A DNA stretch of 64,000 bases. Origin: Microcella daejeonensis. GTDB lineage: Bacteria > Actinomycetota > Actinomycetes > Actinomycetales > Microbacteriaceae. This document shows positions 44,203 through 56,316 of this stretch, piece after piece. The stretch spans positions 868,001 through 932,000 of the forward strand of contig NZ_CP113089.1 of assembly GCF_026625045.1 (NCBI RefSeq), in the 5' to 3' direction. Made by a program: the position numbers and the translations under genes. The notes under the pieces are model-generated. The model ran no database searches, was not told where the DNA came from, and worked only from the letters and a program-made list of their open reading frames with translations. The stretch's first letter is position 1. Every line of letters begins with the position of its first letter.

Positions 44203-45660
44203 ATGAGCGACGAGCCCACCGACGACGGCGTCGGCCCCGTGCCCCCTGTTCCCCGCGTCTCGAACACGCGCGCCGTCGGCACCATCGGGCAGGCGACTCT
44301 GCAGGAGAAGGCCGTACCGAAGAGCATGGTGCGGGCCTGGGCGCTGTGGGACTGGGGTTCGGCATCCTTCAACGCCGTCGTCACCACCTTCGTGTTCAGC
44401 ACCTACCTGGCCAGCTCGCTGTTCATCGACCCCGCCATCGTCGCGGCGGCCGGTGACAACGAGAGGGATGCTGCGCTCGTCGCCGCGGAGGCCGCCAACA
44501 CGACCGTCATCTCGGGGGCGCTCACGATCGCGGGGGTGCTGATCGCCCTGCTCGCGCCCATCCTCGGACAGCGCTCCGACGGTTCCGGTCGCCGCAAGTT
44601 CTGGCTCGCCATCAACACCGGGCTCGTCGTCGTCGTCATGCTCGCGATGTTCTTCGTCGCACCGGTTCCCGCGTACCTCTACCTGGGTGCGGCCCTGCTC
44701 GCGCTCGGCAACATCTTCTTCGAGTTCGCGAGCGTGAACTACAACGCCATGCTCGTGCAGGTCTCGACGCCGTCGACCGTGGGCCGGGTCTCGGGCTTCG
44801 GCTGGGGCATGGGCTACGTCGGCGGCATCGTGCTGCTCATCATCCTGCTGGTGCTGTTCATCCAGAGCTTCGGCAGCGAGACCGGCAACGGGCTCCTCAA
44901 TGTGCCCTTCGGCGCCGACGGCGGCGCTCTCGACATCCGCTTGGCGATCGTGGTCTCGGCGATCTGGTTCGCGATCTTCGCCATCCCCGTGCTGCGCCGC
45001 GTGCCCGAGATCCCCGCACAGGAGCGCACGAACAGCGTCTCCTTCCTCGGCAGCTACGCGAAGCTCTGGCGCACGGTCCGCAGCCTCGCGAAGAAGAGCC
45101 CGAACGTGCTGCTGTTCCTTCTCGCGAGCGCGGTGTTCCGCGACGGCCTGGCGGCGGTGTTCACCTTCGGGGCGATCATCGCGGCGCAGGTCTTCGGCTT
45201 CAGCTCGGCCGAGGTCATCTACTTCGCCGTCGCCGCCAACGTCTTCGCCGGCATCGGCACCTTCATCGGCGGCTGGATCGACGACCGCTTCGGCGCCAAG
45301 CGCGTCATCATCGGCGCGCTCGTCGGCCTCGTCATCGCGGGCTCGGCGGTGCTGTTCATCGGCGACGCGAAGATCGGGTTCTGGGTCGCGGGCCTGTTCC
45401 TCACGCTCTTCGTCGGGCCCGTGCAGGCCGCGAGCCGCTCGTTCCTCGCGCGCATCACCCCTCCCGGCCGCGAGGGCGAGATCTTCGGCCTCTACGCCAC
45501 GACCGGCCGCGCCGTGTCGTTCCTCGCTCCGGGGCTCTTCAGCCTCTTCGTCGCAGCGACCGGCGACACCCGCTTCGGCATCATCGGCATCGTGCTCGTT
45601 CTGCTCGCCGGACTGCTGCTCATGCTGCCGGTGAAGGCGAAGCAGAACGTCATCGAGTAG
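44203..45660 (+). CDS. MFS transporter, UMF1/Atg22-like family
   Basis: 485 residues with about 12 helices. The N-terminal AWALWDWGSASFNAVVTTFVF (in two parts around Ala) is the start of the UMF1 family related to Atg22, and LAPILGQRSDGSGRRKFWL carries the MFS loop motif. A central cytoplasmic loop of about 40 residues separates the two six-helix halves; the second half repeats the motif at GGWIDDRFGAKRVI. Atg22-type proteins export amino acids from the vacuole; the bacterial substrate is unknown. Divergent from the LPXTG gene. Confidence 0.85.
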   Translation: MSDEPTDDGVGPVPPVPRVSNTRAVGTIGQATLQEKAVPKSMVRAWALWDWGSASFNAVVTTFVFSTYLASSLFIDPAIVAAAGDNERDAALVAAEAANTTVISGALTIAGVLIALLAPILGQRSDGSGRRKFWLAINTGLVVVVMLAMFFVAPVPAYLYLGAALLALGNIFFEFASVNYNAMLVQVSTPSTVGRVSGFGWGMGYVGGIVLLIILLVLFIQSFGSETGNGLLNVPFGADGGALDIRLAIVVSAIWFAIFAIPVLRRVPEIPAQERTNSVSFLGSYAKLWRTVRSLAKKSPNVLLFLLASAVFRDGLAAVFTFGAIIAAQVFGFSSAEVIYFAVAANVFAGIGTFIGGWIDDRFGAKRVIIGALVGLVIAGSAVLFIGDAKIGFWVAGLFLTLFVGPVQAASRSFLARITPPGREGEIFGLYATTGRAVSFLAPGLFSLFVAATGDTRFGIIGIVLVLLAGLLLMLPVKAKQNVIE

Positions 45661-45958
45661 GTGCGGGCGGCGCGCAGTCGCGCTGCACGAGGTGGGCGCG
45701 CCGGGCGTGCGGCGCGCTCGTCGTGAGGCACGGGTCGAACGCAACAACCCCGACGTGGCGCTCTCGATCACCCACGGCGAGCTCTCGACATTCAGGCTTG
45801 AGCTCCTTCTGCTCTGCAGGATCATCGCGAGGATAAGTCGACGAAGTCCTGCAGAGTGGAAGGAGCAGAGGGGTGATCACCGCACCGGCCGCCGAAGCCG
45901 GGGCGCACGGTGCGCAGCCGACTCGGCCGCGCACGGCGCCGCGCGCCGGCCCGCGCGC
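45661..45958. other. 298-bp non-coding stretch between convergent genes
   Basis: I see no convincing gene. The stretch contains the long imperfect hairpin at 45802-45866. Short frames here lack ribosome binding sites and family resemblance. Confidence 0.55.
45802..45866. repeat. 20-bp imperfect inverted repeat, probable bidirectional terminator
   Basis: Arms gctccttctgctctgcagga (45802-45821) and tcctgcagagtggaaggagc (45847-45866) pair over 20 bp with three mismatches around a 25-nt loop (tcatcgcgaggataagtcga then cgaag). The region is noticeably less GC-rich than its surroundings. Position between convergent genes suits a terminator; an IS-end or small RNA origin is possible. Confidence 0.55.
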
Positions 45959-47266
45959 TCAGGTGCGGGCGAGCGCCGCGATGTCCTCGCGGAACTCGAA
46001 CGCCTCCGTCGACGACACCGTCGCCCGCGTGCGATCGATCGCCGCGAGGTAGTCGGCGGTCGAGGGGCCCGTGAGCGCCCCTTCCGGCCCCGCCGCCCAC
46101 TCCACCGACGAGACGCCGAAGACCGACTGCTCCAGCGCCGCCTGCGAGGCGGAACGGGCGGCGAACTCGATGTCGGCGGGCGAGTAGCCGTCGGTCCGCG
46201 CGACGAGCAGCGCGAGATCGATCGACTCCGCGGCCTGCTCGGGGATGTAGCGGCCCCAGATGGCCTCGCGCGCGGCGGCGTCGGGGAGTCCGATCGGGAT
46301 GACGTAGTCGAAGCGTCCGTGCCGCAGGAAGGCGGCATCCAGCGCTCGGATGAAATTCGTCGCGCAGATCAGCAGGCGGCCAGGGGAGTCGCGGAAGGCC
46401 GGGATGATCTTCAGCAGCTCGTTGGTGACGCCCTGCATGGCCGAGGGCGGCTCGCCGCCGCGCTGCCCCGCGATCTCCTCCACCTCGTCGATGAAGACGA
46501 TGACGTGGTCGAGCTCGGCGATGCGCGTGAAGGTCTCGCGCAGGCCGCCCGCGAGCCCCTGCGGCCCGTGTGCGAGACGCGAGGGGAACACCTCGACGAA
46601 GGGCCACTGCAGCCGCGAGGCGACCGCCTTCGCGAAGGTCGTCTTGCCCGTGCCGGGAGGGCCGAACAGCACGATCGACCGCGGGGCCTGCACGCCGAAC
46701 TGATCGGCGAGGCCCGGGTCGGCGAGCGGCAGCACGAGGCGGCGCTCGAGCAGCTCCTTCTCGGTCTGCATGCCGGCGATCGACCCCCACAGATCGCGGG
46801 GCAGGATGCGCCCGCCGAGGTCGCGCAGCACCGCCAGCTCGCGCTGCTTCACCGGGATCTCGCGCTCGAAGTAGCTCAGGTGCGCGCGATCGGCGAAACC
46901 CGCGCGGGTGAGGGCACCGATCTGCTGCTGCTCGTCGGGCACCAGGATCGACAGCTTGGTGAGGCCCGACGGCGCCATGCGCTGCTCGAGCGCCGCGAGC
47001 AGCTTGCCGGCGATGCCCGAACCCCGGGCGGGAGCGGTGACGGCGAGGAAGACGATCCAGCCCTGGTCGTGCGCGGCCCTCGCCACGGCGACGCCGAGCA
47101 CGCGATCGCCGTCGGCCGCGACCACCGCGTAGTCCTTCTCGCAGGAGGCGAGGACCTCGGCGAGCGCGTAGACGGGCTCGACGCCCTCGGTGCGCACCTC
47201 GTCCCACAGGCGCAGCACGGCATCCATATCGGCGGGCTGGTAGTCGCGCAGGCGCATCGATGTCAT
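45959..47266 (-). CDS. GNAT acetyltransferase - AAA+ ATPase fusion protein
   Basis: 435 residues with two domains. Residues 1-140 are a GNAT fold: MRLRDYQPADMDAVLRLWDE and the acetyl-CoA loop VTAPARGSGIAGKLL (76-90). Residues 145-435 are an AAA+ module: Walker A FGPPGTGKTTFA (201-212), Walker B VIVFIDEVEEI (255-265), sensor-1 Asn304 (ICATNF), arginine residues in LRHGRFDYVIPI and a lid domain (YSPADIEFAAR). AAA+ proteins of this type act as hexameric unfoldases or remodelers. The fusion suggests acetylation linked to remodelling, but no target is known. Start MTSMRLRDY chosen by CACCAT just upstream and by domain start. Confidence 0.86.
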   Translation of the reverse strand: MTSMRLRDYQPADMDAVLRLWDEVRTEGVEPVYALAEVLASCEKDYAVVAADGDRVLGVAVARAAHDQGWIVFLAVTAPARGSGIAGKLLAALEQRMAPSGLTKLSILVPDEQQQIGALTRAGFADRAHLSYFEREIPVKQRELAVLRDLGGRILPRDLWGSIAGMQTEKELLERRLVLPLADPGLADQFGVQAPRSIVLFGPPGTGKTTFAKAVASRLQWPFVEVFPSRLAHGPQGLAGGLRETFTRIAELDHVIVFIDEVEEIAGQRGGEPPSAMQGVTNELLKIIPAFRDSPGRLLICATNFIRALDAAFLRHGRFDYVIPIGLPDAAAREAIWGRYIPEQAAESIDLALLVARTDGYSPADIEFAARSASQAALEQSVFGVSSVEWAAGPEGALTGPSTADYLAAIDRTRATVSSTEAFEFREDIAALART

Positions 47267-47354
47267 GGCGCATGGTGGCAGGGGATTCTGATGACTGGTC
47301 GGCGCTCCGCTGGGATTCCGCCGCCAGCCCCCTCGACGCCCCAGCGCGCGATGC

Positions 47355-47360
47355 CAGGCT
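47355..47360 (+). promoter_or_regulatory. -10-like hexamer upstream of the PEP-mutase family gene
   Basis: CAGGCT ends 6 nt before the ATG. The spacer ggagat could double as a weak ribosome binding site. Confidence 0.35.
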
Positions 47361-47366
47361 GGAGAT

Positions 47367-48191
47367 ATGACTGACACCGCTGCCCCCGCACCGACCCCCT
47401 CCACCGCCGACAAGGCCGCCGCCCTCGCCGCGCTGCACGTTCCCGGTGACCCGCTCGTCGTCGTCAACGTGTGGGACGCCATCACCGCCCGCATCGTCGC
47501 CCGCACCCCCGGCGTGCGCGCGCTCGCCTCCGCCAGCCACGCGGTCGCCTTCGCCCACGGCGTCGCCGACGGCGAGGGGATGCCCGTCGACATGGCCCTC
47601 GACGCGGCCCGCCGCATCACCGGCGCCACCGACCTGCCCGTGAGCATCGACTTCGAGCGCGGCTACGCGCCCGACGCCGCGGGCGTGCGCGCGAACGTCG
47701 CCCGCCTCATCGAGGCCGGCGCCGCCGGACTCAACATGGAGGACTCGCTCGAGGGCGCCACCGGCCCGCGCCGCCCCCTCGCCGAGGCCGCCGAGCGCGT
47801 CGCCGCCGCCCGCGCCGCCGCCGACGAGGCCGGCGTGCCGCTGTCGATCAACGCGCGCACCGACACTCTCGCCGGCTCGCCCGACGCCTGGGACGAGGCC
47901 ATCGACCGCGCCAACGCCTACGTCGACGCGGGAGCCACGAGCATCTTCATGCTCGGTCTGCGCGACGAGACGATGATCGAGAACGCCGTCGCCGCCGTGC
48001 GCGCGCCGATCTCGGTCATCGCCATGCCCGGATCCCCCTCGCTCGAGCGCCTCGCCGAGCTCGGCGTCGCCCGCGTCTCGTTCGGCCCGATGGTGCTCGG
48101 CCTCACGCTCGCCCATCTCGGCGCGGCCGCCGCGCAGCTCACCGCCCGCGGCGAGTACCCCGCCGAGCTCGCCACGAAGTACGAGCTGTAG
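47367..48191 (+). CDS. isocitrate lyase/PEP mutase family protein
   Basis: 274 residues. The TIM-barrel signature is present: VVVNVWDAITARIVA (metal-site Asp), ASASHAVAFAHG, VSIDFERGY (about 92-100), GLNMEDSLEGA and SINARTDTL. The loop sequence does not show the KKCGH motif of isocitrate lyase or the PEP mutase DKxFPKxNS motif, so it is best placed with the oxaloacetate decarboxylase/carboxyvinyl-phosphonate mutase-like members. Substrate unknown. A strong terminator follows the stop by 7 nt. Confidence 0.88.
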   Translation: MTDTAAPAPTPSTADKAAALAALHVPGDPLVVVNVWDAITARIVARTPGVRALASASHAVAFAHGVADGEGMPVDMALDAARRITGATDLPVSIDFERGYAPDAAGVRANVARLIEAGAAGLNMEDSLEGATGPRRPLAEAAERVAAARAAADEAGVPLSINARTDTLAGSPDAWDEAIDRANAYVDAGATSIFMLGLRDETMIENAVAAVRAPISVIAMPGSPSLERLAELGVARVSFGPMVLGLTLAHLGAAAAQLTARGEYPAELATKYEL

Positions 48192-48197
48192 CGCGTC

Positions 48198-48230
48198 GCC
48201 CCGCCCGTCGAGACGCTCGGCGGGCGGGGC
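48198..48230 (+). terminator. terminator after the PEP-mutase family gene
   Basis: A 15-bp stem with one G-U pair (gccccgcccgtcgag / ctcggcgggcggggc) and a 3-nt loop acg, starting 7 nt after the stop; no U-tract. Confidence 0.82.
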
Positions 48231-48256
48231 CGGGCGGGCGGGCAGCCCCGGTCGGC

Positions 48257-48262
48257 GACAAT
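48257..48262 (+). promoter_or_regulatory. -10-like hexamer of leaderless membrane protein gene
   Basis: GACAAT ends exactly 6 nt before the GTG; spacer gggcgg. Confidence 0.45.
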
Positions 48263-48268
48263 GGGCGG

Positions 48269-48769
48269 GTGAGCATCCCGTACCCCGATGACGACGACGA
48301 GGGCGACCCCGATCGCGTGCGCCCGAGCTGGCAGCCCGACCCCGAGAGGCCCGGCTACGAGCGCTGGTTCGACGGAACGGACCTCATCGGCCGCGCCGAG
48401 AAGGAGCCCGGCCCGTTCTCGGCCTTCAGCCCCGCGGTGACCCGCTCGCTGCGGCCCGGGCCCAACCGGGATGCGCGGCTCGCGCGCGGGAGCATCCTCG
48501 CCGTGCTCGCCGGCTTCGTGCTGCAGCAGTTCGCCGCCGCCGGCGCCCTGCCGGTTCCCGGGCTGGAGCCGATCGGCGTCGTCCTGCTCACGCTCGTCAT
48601 CTCGGCGAGCGCCGCCGTCGTCACGGCCGTGCTCGCCGCGCGCGGGCTGCGGCGGGCGCCGCAGCTCGGCGGCCGCGGTATCAGCTCGCTCGCGCTCGGC
48701 GTCGCCATCGTGCTCGGGCTCGCGCCCGTGCTGCTGCTCGTCGCCATCGCCGTGGGCGGCGGGCTCTAG
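48269..48769 (+). CDS. small membrane protein, three helices
   Basis: 166 residues from GTG. A polar acidic N-terminus (YPDDDDEGDPDRVRPSWQPDPERPGYERWFDGTD, in part resembling short Trp-rich membrane-proximal motifs) leads to hydrophobic helices at about 75-95, 102-125 and 140-163. WxPDPERPGxERWFDG resembles the DUF2510-like motif found in many actinobacterial membrane proteins. No function known. Convergent with treZ. Confidence 0.68.
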   Translation: MSIPYPDDDDEGDPDRVRPSWQPDPERPGYERWFDGTDLIGRAEKEPGPFSAFSPAVTRSLRPGPNRDARLARGSILAVLAGFVLQQFAAAGALPVPGLEPIGVVLLTLVISASAAVVTAVLAARGLRRAPQLGGRGISSLALGVAIVLGLAPVLLLVAIAVGGGL

Positions 48770-48815
48770 ACCGCCGACCCCGCCCCGCGCCCGGGGGCTC
48801 GAGGGCTCGCGCGCC

Positions 48816-50738
48816 TCAGCGCACCCGCACCACCGCGGCCGACCAGGCCGGCAGCACGAGCCGGCTCACACCGACCGCGTCGTCCGCCGCGAGCATGATC
48901 TGCGACGAGGTCGCGATGAGCAGGCGCTCGCCCGCCTCGCGCTTCCAGTCGAACTCGGCCGGCTCGTCGAAGGCCGCGCAGACGGCGACGAGTCCGGCGG
49001 AGTGGTCGACGAGTCCGGCGCCGCGGCGCATCTCGAAGGCCGTCGGCCGGGCATCCGGTGAGGGGCCGGTCGTCGTCGCCGCGATGTGCGCGAAACGGGC
49101 GTCGGTGAGCTCGGGGGTCTCGCGCCGCAGGCGGATGAGCGCGCGGTGCAGGCGGAACAGCCGCGCGTGCTCCTCGTCCTCCAACTCGCTCCAGTCGAGG
49201 CGCGAGCTCTCGAAGGTCGACAGCGCCTGCGGGTCGGGAACGGCCGACTCGTCCCAGCCCATCTTCACGAACTCGGCGAGCCGCCCCTCGGCCGTCGCGC
49301 GCCCGAGCTCGGGCTCGGGGTGCGAGGTGAAGAACTGCCACGGCGTTCGCGCGCCCCACTCCTCGCCCATGAAGAGCATGGGCGTGAACGGGGTGGTGAG
49401 GTTCAGCACGGCGGTGACGGCGAGCCGGTCGGCGGTGAGGCTCTGCGAGATGCGGTCGCCCGCGGCGCGGTTGCCGATCTGGTCGTGGTCCTGCGCGAAC
49501 GTGACGAGCCGCCAGGTCGGCACCTCGGCCGGGATCGGCTTGCCGTGCTCGCGCTCGCGGAACGAGGAGTACGTGCCGGCGTGGAAGAACCCGCCCGTCG
49601 TGGTCGTGCGCAGGGCATCCCGCGTCGCGAAGTCGGCGTAGTAGCCGCTCGACTCGCCCGTGACGGCGGCGTGGATGGCGTGGTGGTGGTCATCGCTCCA
49701 CTGCGCGGTGAGGCCGTAGCCGCCGGCCTCGCGCGGCAGGATGAGCCGCGGGTCGTTGAGATCGCTCTCGGCGATGAGCGTCAGCGGGCGGCCGAGGTGG
49801 GCGGAGCGCGCGTCGGTCTCCTCCGCCATCGACTGCAGGATGTGCACGGGGCTCTCGTCGACGAGCGCGTGCACCGCGTCGAGCCGCAGGCCGTCGACGT
49901 GGAAGTCGTCGAACCACATCGCGAGGTTGTCGAGCACATAGCGGCGCACCTCGGGGTGCGCGACGTTGACCGAGTCGCCCCACGTGTTCGCCGAGGCGTC
50001 GTGGAGGTAGGGCCCGAACAGCGGCAGGTAGTTGCCGCTCGGGCCGAGGTGGTTGTAGACGACGTCCTGCACGACGGCGAGGCCGCGGGTGTGGCAGGCG
50101 TCGACGAAGCGGCGGTAGCCCTCGGGCCCGCCGTAGTGCTCGTGCACGGTGAACCAGAGCACGCCGTCGTAGCCCCAGTTGTGCGTGCCGTTGAACCCGT
50201 TGACGGGCAGCACCTCGACCATGTCGACACCGAGCTCGACCAGGTGGTCGAGGCGGGCGATCGCGCCGTCGAAGGTGCCCTCGGGCGAGTAGGTGCCGAT
50301 GTGCAGCTCGTAGATGACGGCGCCGGCGAGCTGGCGGCCCTGCCAGCCGTCGTCGAGCCAGGCGAAGGCGGCGGGGTCGTCGAGAGCGCTGAGCCCGTGC
50401 ACGCCGTCGGGCTGGCGGCGCGAGCGGGGGTCGGGGCGAGGATGCTCGTCCCCGTCGATGAGGAACCCGTAGCGGTCGCCCGGCTCGAGCGCCCCCTCCG
50501 CGACCCACCAGTCGTCGTCACCGCGGGTCATCGGCACGCGGTCGACGACCTCGGATCGCACGCGGTGCAGGGCCAGCTCGGCGGCGCGCGGCGCCCAGAC
50601 GCGGGCGTCGCGCGCGGTCGGCTCCGCCGTCGGGGCGCTCGGCGCGCTGGTCGGGACGGGCGCGCTCGACGGGTCGGCCGCGCTGCTCGAGGCGGGTGCG
50701 CTGGTCGGGGCTGGTGCGCTGGTGGGGTTCTCGGTCAT
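48816..50738 (-). CDS. treZ: malto-oligosyltrehalose trehalohydrolase
   Basis: 640 residues. TreZ releases trehalose from the maltooligosyl-trehalose made by TreY. After a Ser/Ala/Pro/Thr-rich extension of about 40 residues absent from most relatives comes a CBM48-like domain ([14 protein letters not shown]), then the GH13 barrel: [22 protein letters not shown] (nucleophile Asp), IAESDLND (acid/base Glu), [11 protein letters not shown]. The start overlaps the treY stop by ATGA. Third gene of treXYZ. Confidence 0.95.
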   Translation of the reverse strand: MTENPTSAPAPTSAPASSSAADPSSAPVPTSAPSAPTAEPTARDARVWAPRAAELALHRVRSEVVDRVPMTRGDDDWWVAEGALEPGDRYGFLIDGDEHPRPDPRSRRQPDGVHGLSALDDPAAFAWLDDGWQGRQLAGAVIYELHIGTYSPEGTFDGAIARLDHLVELGVDMVEVLPVNGFNGTHNWGYDGVLWFTVHEHYGGPEGYRRFVDACHTRGLAVVQDVVYNHLGPSGNYLPLFGPYLHDASANTWGDSVNVAHPEVRRYVLDNLAMWFDDFHVDGLRLDAVHALVDESPVHILQSMAEETDARSAHLGRPLTLIAESDLNDPRLILPREAGGYGLTAQWSDDHHHAIHAAVTGESSGYYADFATRDALRTTTTGGFFHAGTYSSFREREHGKPIPAEVPTWRLVTFAQDHDQIGNRAAGDRISQSLTADRLAVTAVLNLTTPFTPMLFMGEEWGARTPWQFFTSHPEPELGRATAEGRLAEFVKMGWDESAVPDPQALSTFESSRLDWSELEDEEHARLFRLHRALIRLRRETPELTDARFAHIAATTTGPSPDARPTAFEMRRGAGLVDHSAGLVAVCAAFDEPAEFDWKREAGERLLIATSSQIMLAADDAVGVSRLVLPAWSAAVVRVR

Positions 50739-53118
50739 CGGTCGTTCTCCTCCTCGACGAGCAGGGCGACGGGGTAGGTGCCGAGCACCTCTGCCAGCCG
50801 CAGCTCGCCTCCGTCGTAGCGGCGCCCCGTGAACGCGTCGAGAACGGGACGCTGCGGCAGCACGATCACGGTGTCGCCCCAGCCGCCGGCCTGCTCGAGG
50901 CCGACCGGCAGGCGCGTCGCGACCGCGACGGCGCCGCCGCGGTCGAACACGATCGCGTGGGCGGCGGCGGATCCGAGTGCCGGCAGGGGGGCGTAGCGGG
51001 TGAACAGCTCGGGCCGGTCGCGGCGCACGCGCAGGGCGCGGCTCGTGACGAGCAGCTTCGCGGCGGCGGTCTCGTCGATGCCGGGCATCCAGTTCGGCGT
51101 CGCCGAGGGGGCCTCGCCGTCGATGCGGGCCAGCAGCATCCGTCGCTCGTCGTAGTCGACCGGGCGGCGGTTGTCGGGGTCGACGAGGCTCGTCTCCCAC
51201 AGCTCGCTGCCCTGGTAGACGTCGGGAACGCCGGGCGTGGCGATCTGCAGCAGCTTGGCCGCGAGACCGTTCGACCAGCCGGCGGGCGCGACGGCGGTGA
51301 CGAAGTCCTCCACGAGGGCGCGCAGCGCGCCGCCCTGCTCGAGCACGGCGTCGATGGCCGCGTGCATGCGGGCCTCGAAGGCCTCGTCGGGCTGCGTCCA
51401 CGTCGTCGCCGTGCCGGCCTCGCGCGCGGCCTTCTCGGCGTAGGCGTGCGCGCGCTCGGCCGAGATCGGCCAGGCGCCGACGAGCGACTCCCACAGCAGG
51501 TTCTCGAACGGGCCGTCGCCGAGCGGCACGGCGGCGCGCAGCTCGTCCAGCAGGGTCCGCCACGCCTCGGGGATCTCGGCCAGCACGTGGATGCGCGCCC
51601 GGGTGTCCTCGCCGCGCTTCGTGTCGTGCGTCGACAGCGCCGTGAGCGAGGCGGGGTAGGCGCCCTGGCGCACGAGCTGCCGGCGGTGGAACTCGTCGAC
51701 GTCGACCGCGAACTCGGCCGGGTCGGCGCCCACCTCGGTGAGCGAGGCGAGGCGCGAGACCCGGTAGAAGGCCGTGTCCTCCACGCCCTTCGCCATGACC
51801 ATGCCGCTCGACTGCTGGAACCGCTGCGCGACGGGCTGCGCCGCATCGGCGAGCAGAGGGGCGAGCGCATCGAAGGCGTCGGCGAGATCGGGGCGGGATG
51901 CCCGCGCCGCCGTCAGCGACGCCTCCAGCTGCTCGGCGCCCACCGGCAGGTACGAGCGGTACACCGGGAAGCACGCGAGCAGCTCGGCGAGAGCGTCGGC
52001 GGCCTCGGGAACGGGAGCGGGCAGCTCGCGCTCGAGCCGCAGCACCTCGCTGCGCAGGATGGTGTCGGCGATGCGGCGCTTCGTGCGCCGGATGAGCGCG
52101 TGCCAGTCGAGGGTCTCGGCCGGAGCATCCGTGCCCTCGGCCCGCAGGGCGGCGTCGAGCGCATCGAGCGCTCCGCGACCGGCGGGGTCGACGAGCACGC
52201 GGTCGATGGTGGCGAGGGCGTCGTAGCCGGTGGTGCCGGCGGCCTGCCAGAAGGCCGGCAGCTGCTCCTCGCCCTCGAGGATCTTCTCGACCCACACCGG
52301 GGCGTGCCCGGTGGCGGCGGCGAGGTCGTCGAGGTAGCCGCCCGGGTCGAGCAGGCCGTCGGGGTGGTCGACGCGGATGCCCTGCACGAGCCCCTCGCGC
52401 ACCCAGCGCACGATCTCGGCGTGCGACTGCTCGAACACCCACGGCACCTCGACGCGCACGGCGGCGAGGGTGTTGACGGCGAAGAAGCGGCGGTAGTTGA
52501 GGTCGGCGTCGGCCCGCGTCCAGTGCACGAGCTCGTAGTGCTGGCGGCCGAGCACGGCGAGCAGCTCGTCGGGGGTCGCAGCGGAGCGGTCGGCGACGTC
52601 GTCGGCCGAACCCTCGGCCAGCGGGTACTCGGTGCCGTAGACGGTCACGGAGTCCTCGCCGAGCGAGACCTGCCCGTCGGCGACAACCCGCTCCAGCTCC
52701 TCCCCCAGCACGGGGATGCGCAGCCGACCCTGCCCGAACGCCCAGTCGACGTCGAAGGCCTCGGCCATCCGGCCCTCGCGGCCATCGCGCAGCAGCTGCC
52801 ACCACCAGTCGTTCTGGCGCGGATCGGCGACGCCCATGTGGTTCGGCACCGTGTCGACGAGCACCCCCATGTCGAGCGCGCGGGCGGCCGCGGCGGCCCG
52901 CTCGAGGCCCTCGGGCCCGCCGCGCTGCTCATCGACCCGGCCGTGGTCGGTGACGTCGTAGCCGTGGCTCGAGTCGCGCGTCGCCTGCAGCAGCGGCGAC
53001 AGGTACAGCCAGTCGGCGCCGAGCAGGCGCACGTAGTCGGCGAGCGCCGCCGTCTGCTCGAGCGTGAACTCGGCGCTCACCTGCAGTCGGTAGGTGGAAC
53101 GGGGCAGGTCGGTGGGGC

Positions 53119-53122
<4 letters not shown>
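50735..53122 (-). CDS. treY: malto-oligosyltrehalose synthase
   Basis: 795 residues from GTG. TreY isomerises the terminal alpha-1,4 bond of a maltodextrin to the alpha-1,1 bond of trehalose. It starts with the GH13_26 signature [43 protein letters not shown] (in parts) and [10 protein letters not shown], then [13 protein letters not shown] and [13 protein letters not shown] in the catalytic region. The C-terminal part contains [12 protein letters not shown] and [14 protein letters not shown]. Overlaps treX by GTGA and treZ by ATGA. Confidence 0.96.
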
Positions 53123-55332
<2,210 letters not shown>

Positions 55333-55358
55333 GGGGGGTGCCTCCCTGATCGCCTCAC

Positions 55359-55364
55359 AGCGTA
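55359..55364 (-). promoter_or_regulatory. -10-like element of the treXYZ operon
   Basis: TACGCT on the minus strand, 26 nt before the treX ATG, leaving a short leader that contains ggagg. Confidence 0.45.
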
Positions 55365-55422
55365 GGGGCGACCGCGGCACGGGCGCCCGCGGCCGTGAGG
55401 GGGATGCCCAGCTTACGGCGAG

Positions 55423-55452
55423 GGCGGCCGCGCACCATCGCCGGAGGCCGCC
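55423..55452 (-). terminator. possible terminator after crtEb
   Basis: A 7-bp perfect stem (ggcggcc/ggccgcc, 16-nt loop) abutting the crtEb stop; the only candidate separating the carotenoid and trehalose operons. Confidence 0.45.
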
Positions 55453-56316
55453 TCAGCGCAGGAGCGTCCAGGCGATCATCAGCATCGTCACGAGCGCCCC
55501 GGCGAAGAAGTTGAACCACAGGAACCGCTTCCAGCCGCGGTTCGCATCCTCGGCGTCCTCGTCGCGCACGCTCCACCACTGCGCCGTGCTGATCGCGTAC
55601 GGCAGGGCGGCGAGCGCCGCGATCGGTCCCGGCCAGTCGGTGCCGAGCAGCAGCAGCCCCGCGACGACGTAGGCGACGACGGCGAGGCGCACGGTCGCCC
55701 GCCCGCCGATGACCGTGGCGATCGACGAGATGCCGCCCTCGCGGTCGGCCACGATGTCCTGCACCGCTCCGAAGGCATGGCTCGCGATGCCCCAGAGGAA
55801 GAACGACACGAGGATGAGCCAGAGGGCCGGGGTGAACGCGGCGCCGGCGAGCACGAGGCCGTAGACGGCGGGGCTCACGAAGTGGGTGCTCGAGGTGAGT
55901 GAGTCGAGGAACGGCTTCTCCTTGAAGCGCAGCCCCCTCGCGGAGTAGGCGACGACCGCGAACATGCTGATCGCGAGCACGAGCCACGAGAGCGGGTCGC
56001 CGACGATCACGAGATACACGAGGAACGGCGCGCAGCTGATCGCCGCCGCCCAGAGCGTCGTGCGGTGGATGCGCGGATCGAGCAGCGCCCCCTCCACCCC
56101 GCCCTTGCGCGGGTTGCGCAGGTCGCTCTCGTAGTCGAAGACGTCGTTGATGCCGTACATCGCGAGGTTGTACGGCACGAGGAAGAAGATCGTGCCGATG
56201 ACGAGCGTGGCGTCGATGCGACTGGTGGTGAGCAGGTACGCCGCGGCGAAGGGGAAGGCCGTGTTGATCCAGCTGAGGGGCCGCGAGCTCAGGACGAGCT
56301 GGGAGAAGGTGCTCAC
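55453..56316 (-). CDS. crtEb: lycopene elongase-type UbiA prenyltransferase
   Basis: 287 residues with about eight helices. UbiA-family Asp-rich motifs are present: NDVFDYESDLRNPRKGG (about 57-73) and DIVADREGGISSIA (about 191-204). CrtEb adds two C5 units to lycopene, giving C50 flavuxanthin-type carotenoids. The position after crtYe/crtYf supports this over quinone or heme roles. GTG start overlaps the crtYf stop (GTGA). Last gene of the operon. Confidence 0.87.
   Translation of the reverse strand: MSTFSQLVLSSRPLSWINTAFPFAAAYLLTTSRIDATLVIGTIFFLVPYNLAMYGINDVFDYESDLRNPRKGGVEGALLDPRIHRTTLWAAAISCAPFLVYLVIVGDPLSWLVLAISMFAVVAYSARGLRFKEKPFLDSLTSSTHFVSPAVYGLVLAGAAFTPALWLILVSFFLWGIASHAFGAVQDIVADREGGISSIATVIGGRATVRLAVVAYVVAGLLLLGTDWPGPIAALAALPYAISTAQWWSVRDEDAEDANRGWKRFLWFNFFAGALVTMLMIAWTLLR

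Noticed and set aside
45661..45958. Small reading frames on both strands in the gap after the MFS gene
   Set aside because: They have no ribosome binding site, no -10 at the leaderless distance and no recognisable domain, and they run through the hairpin.
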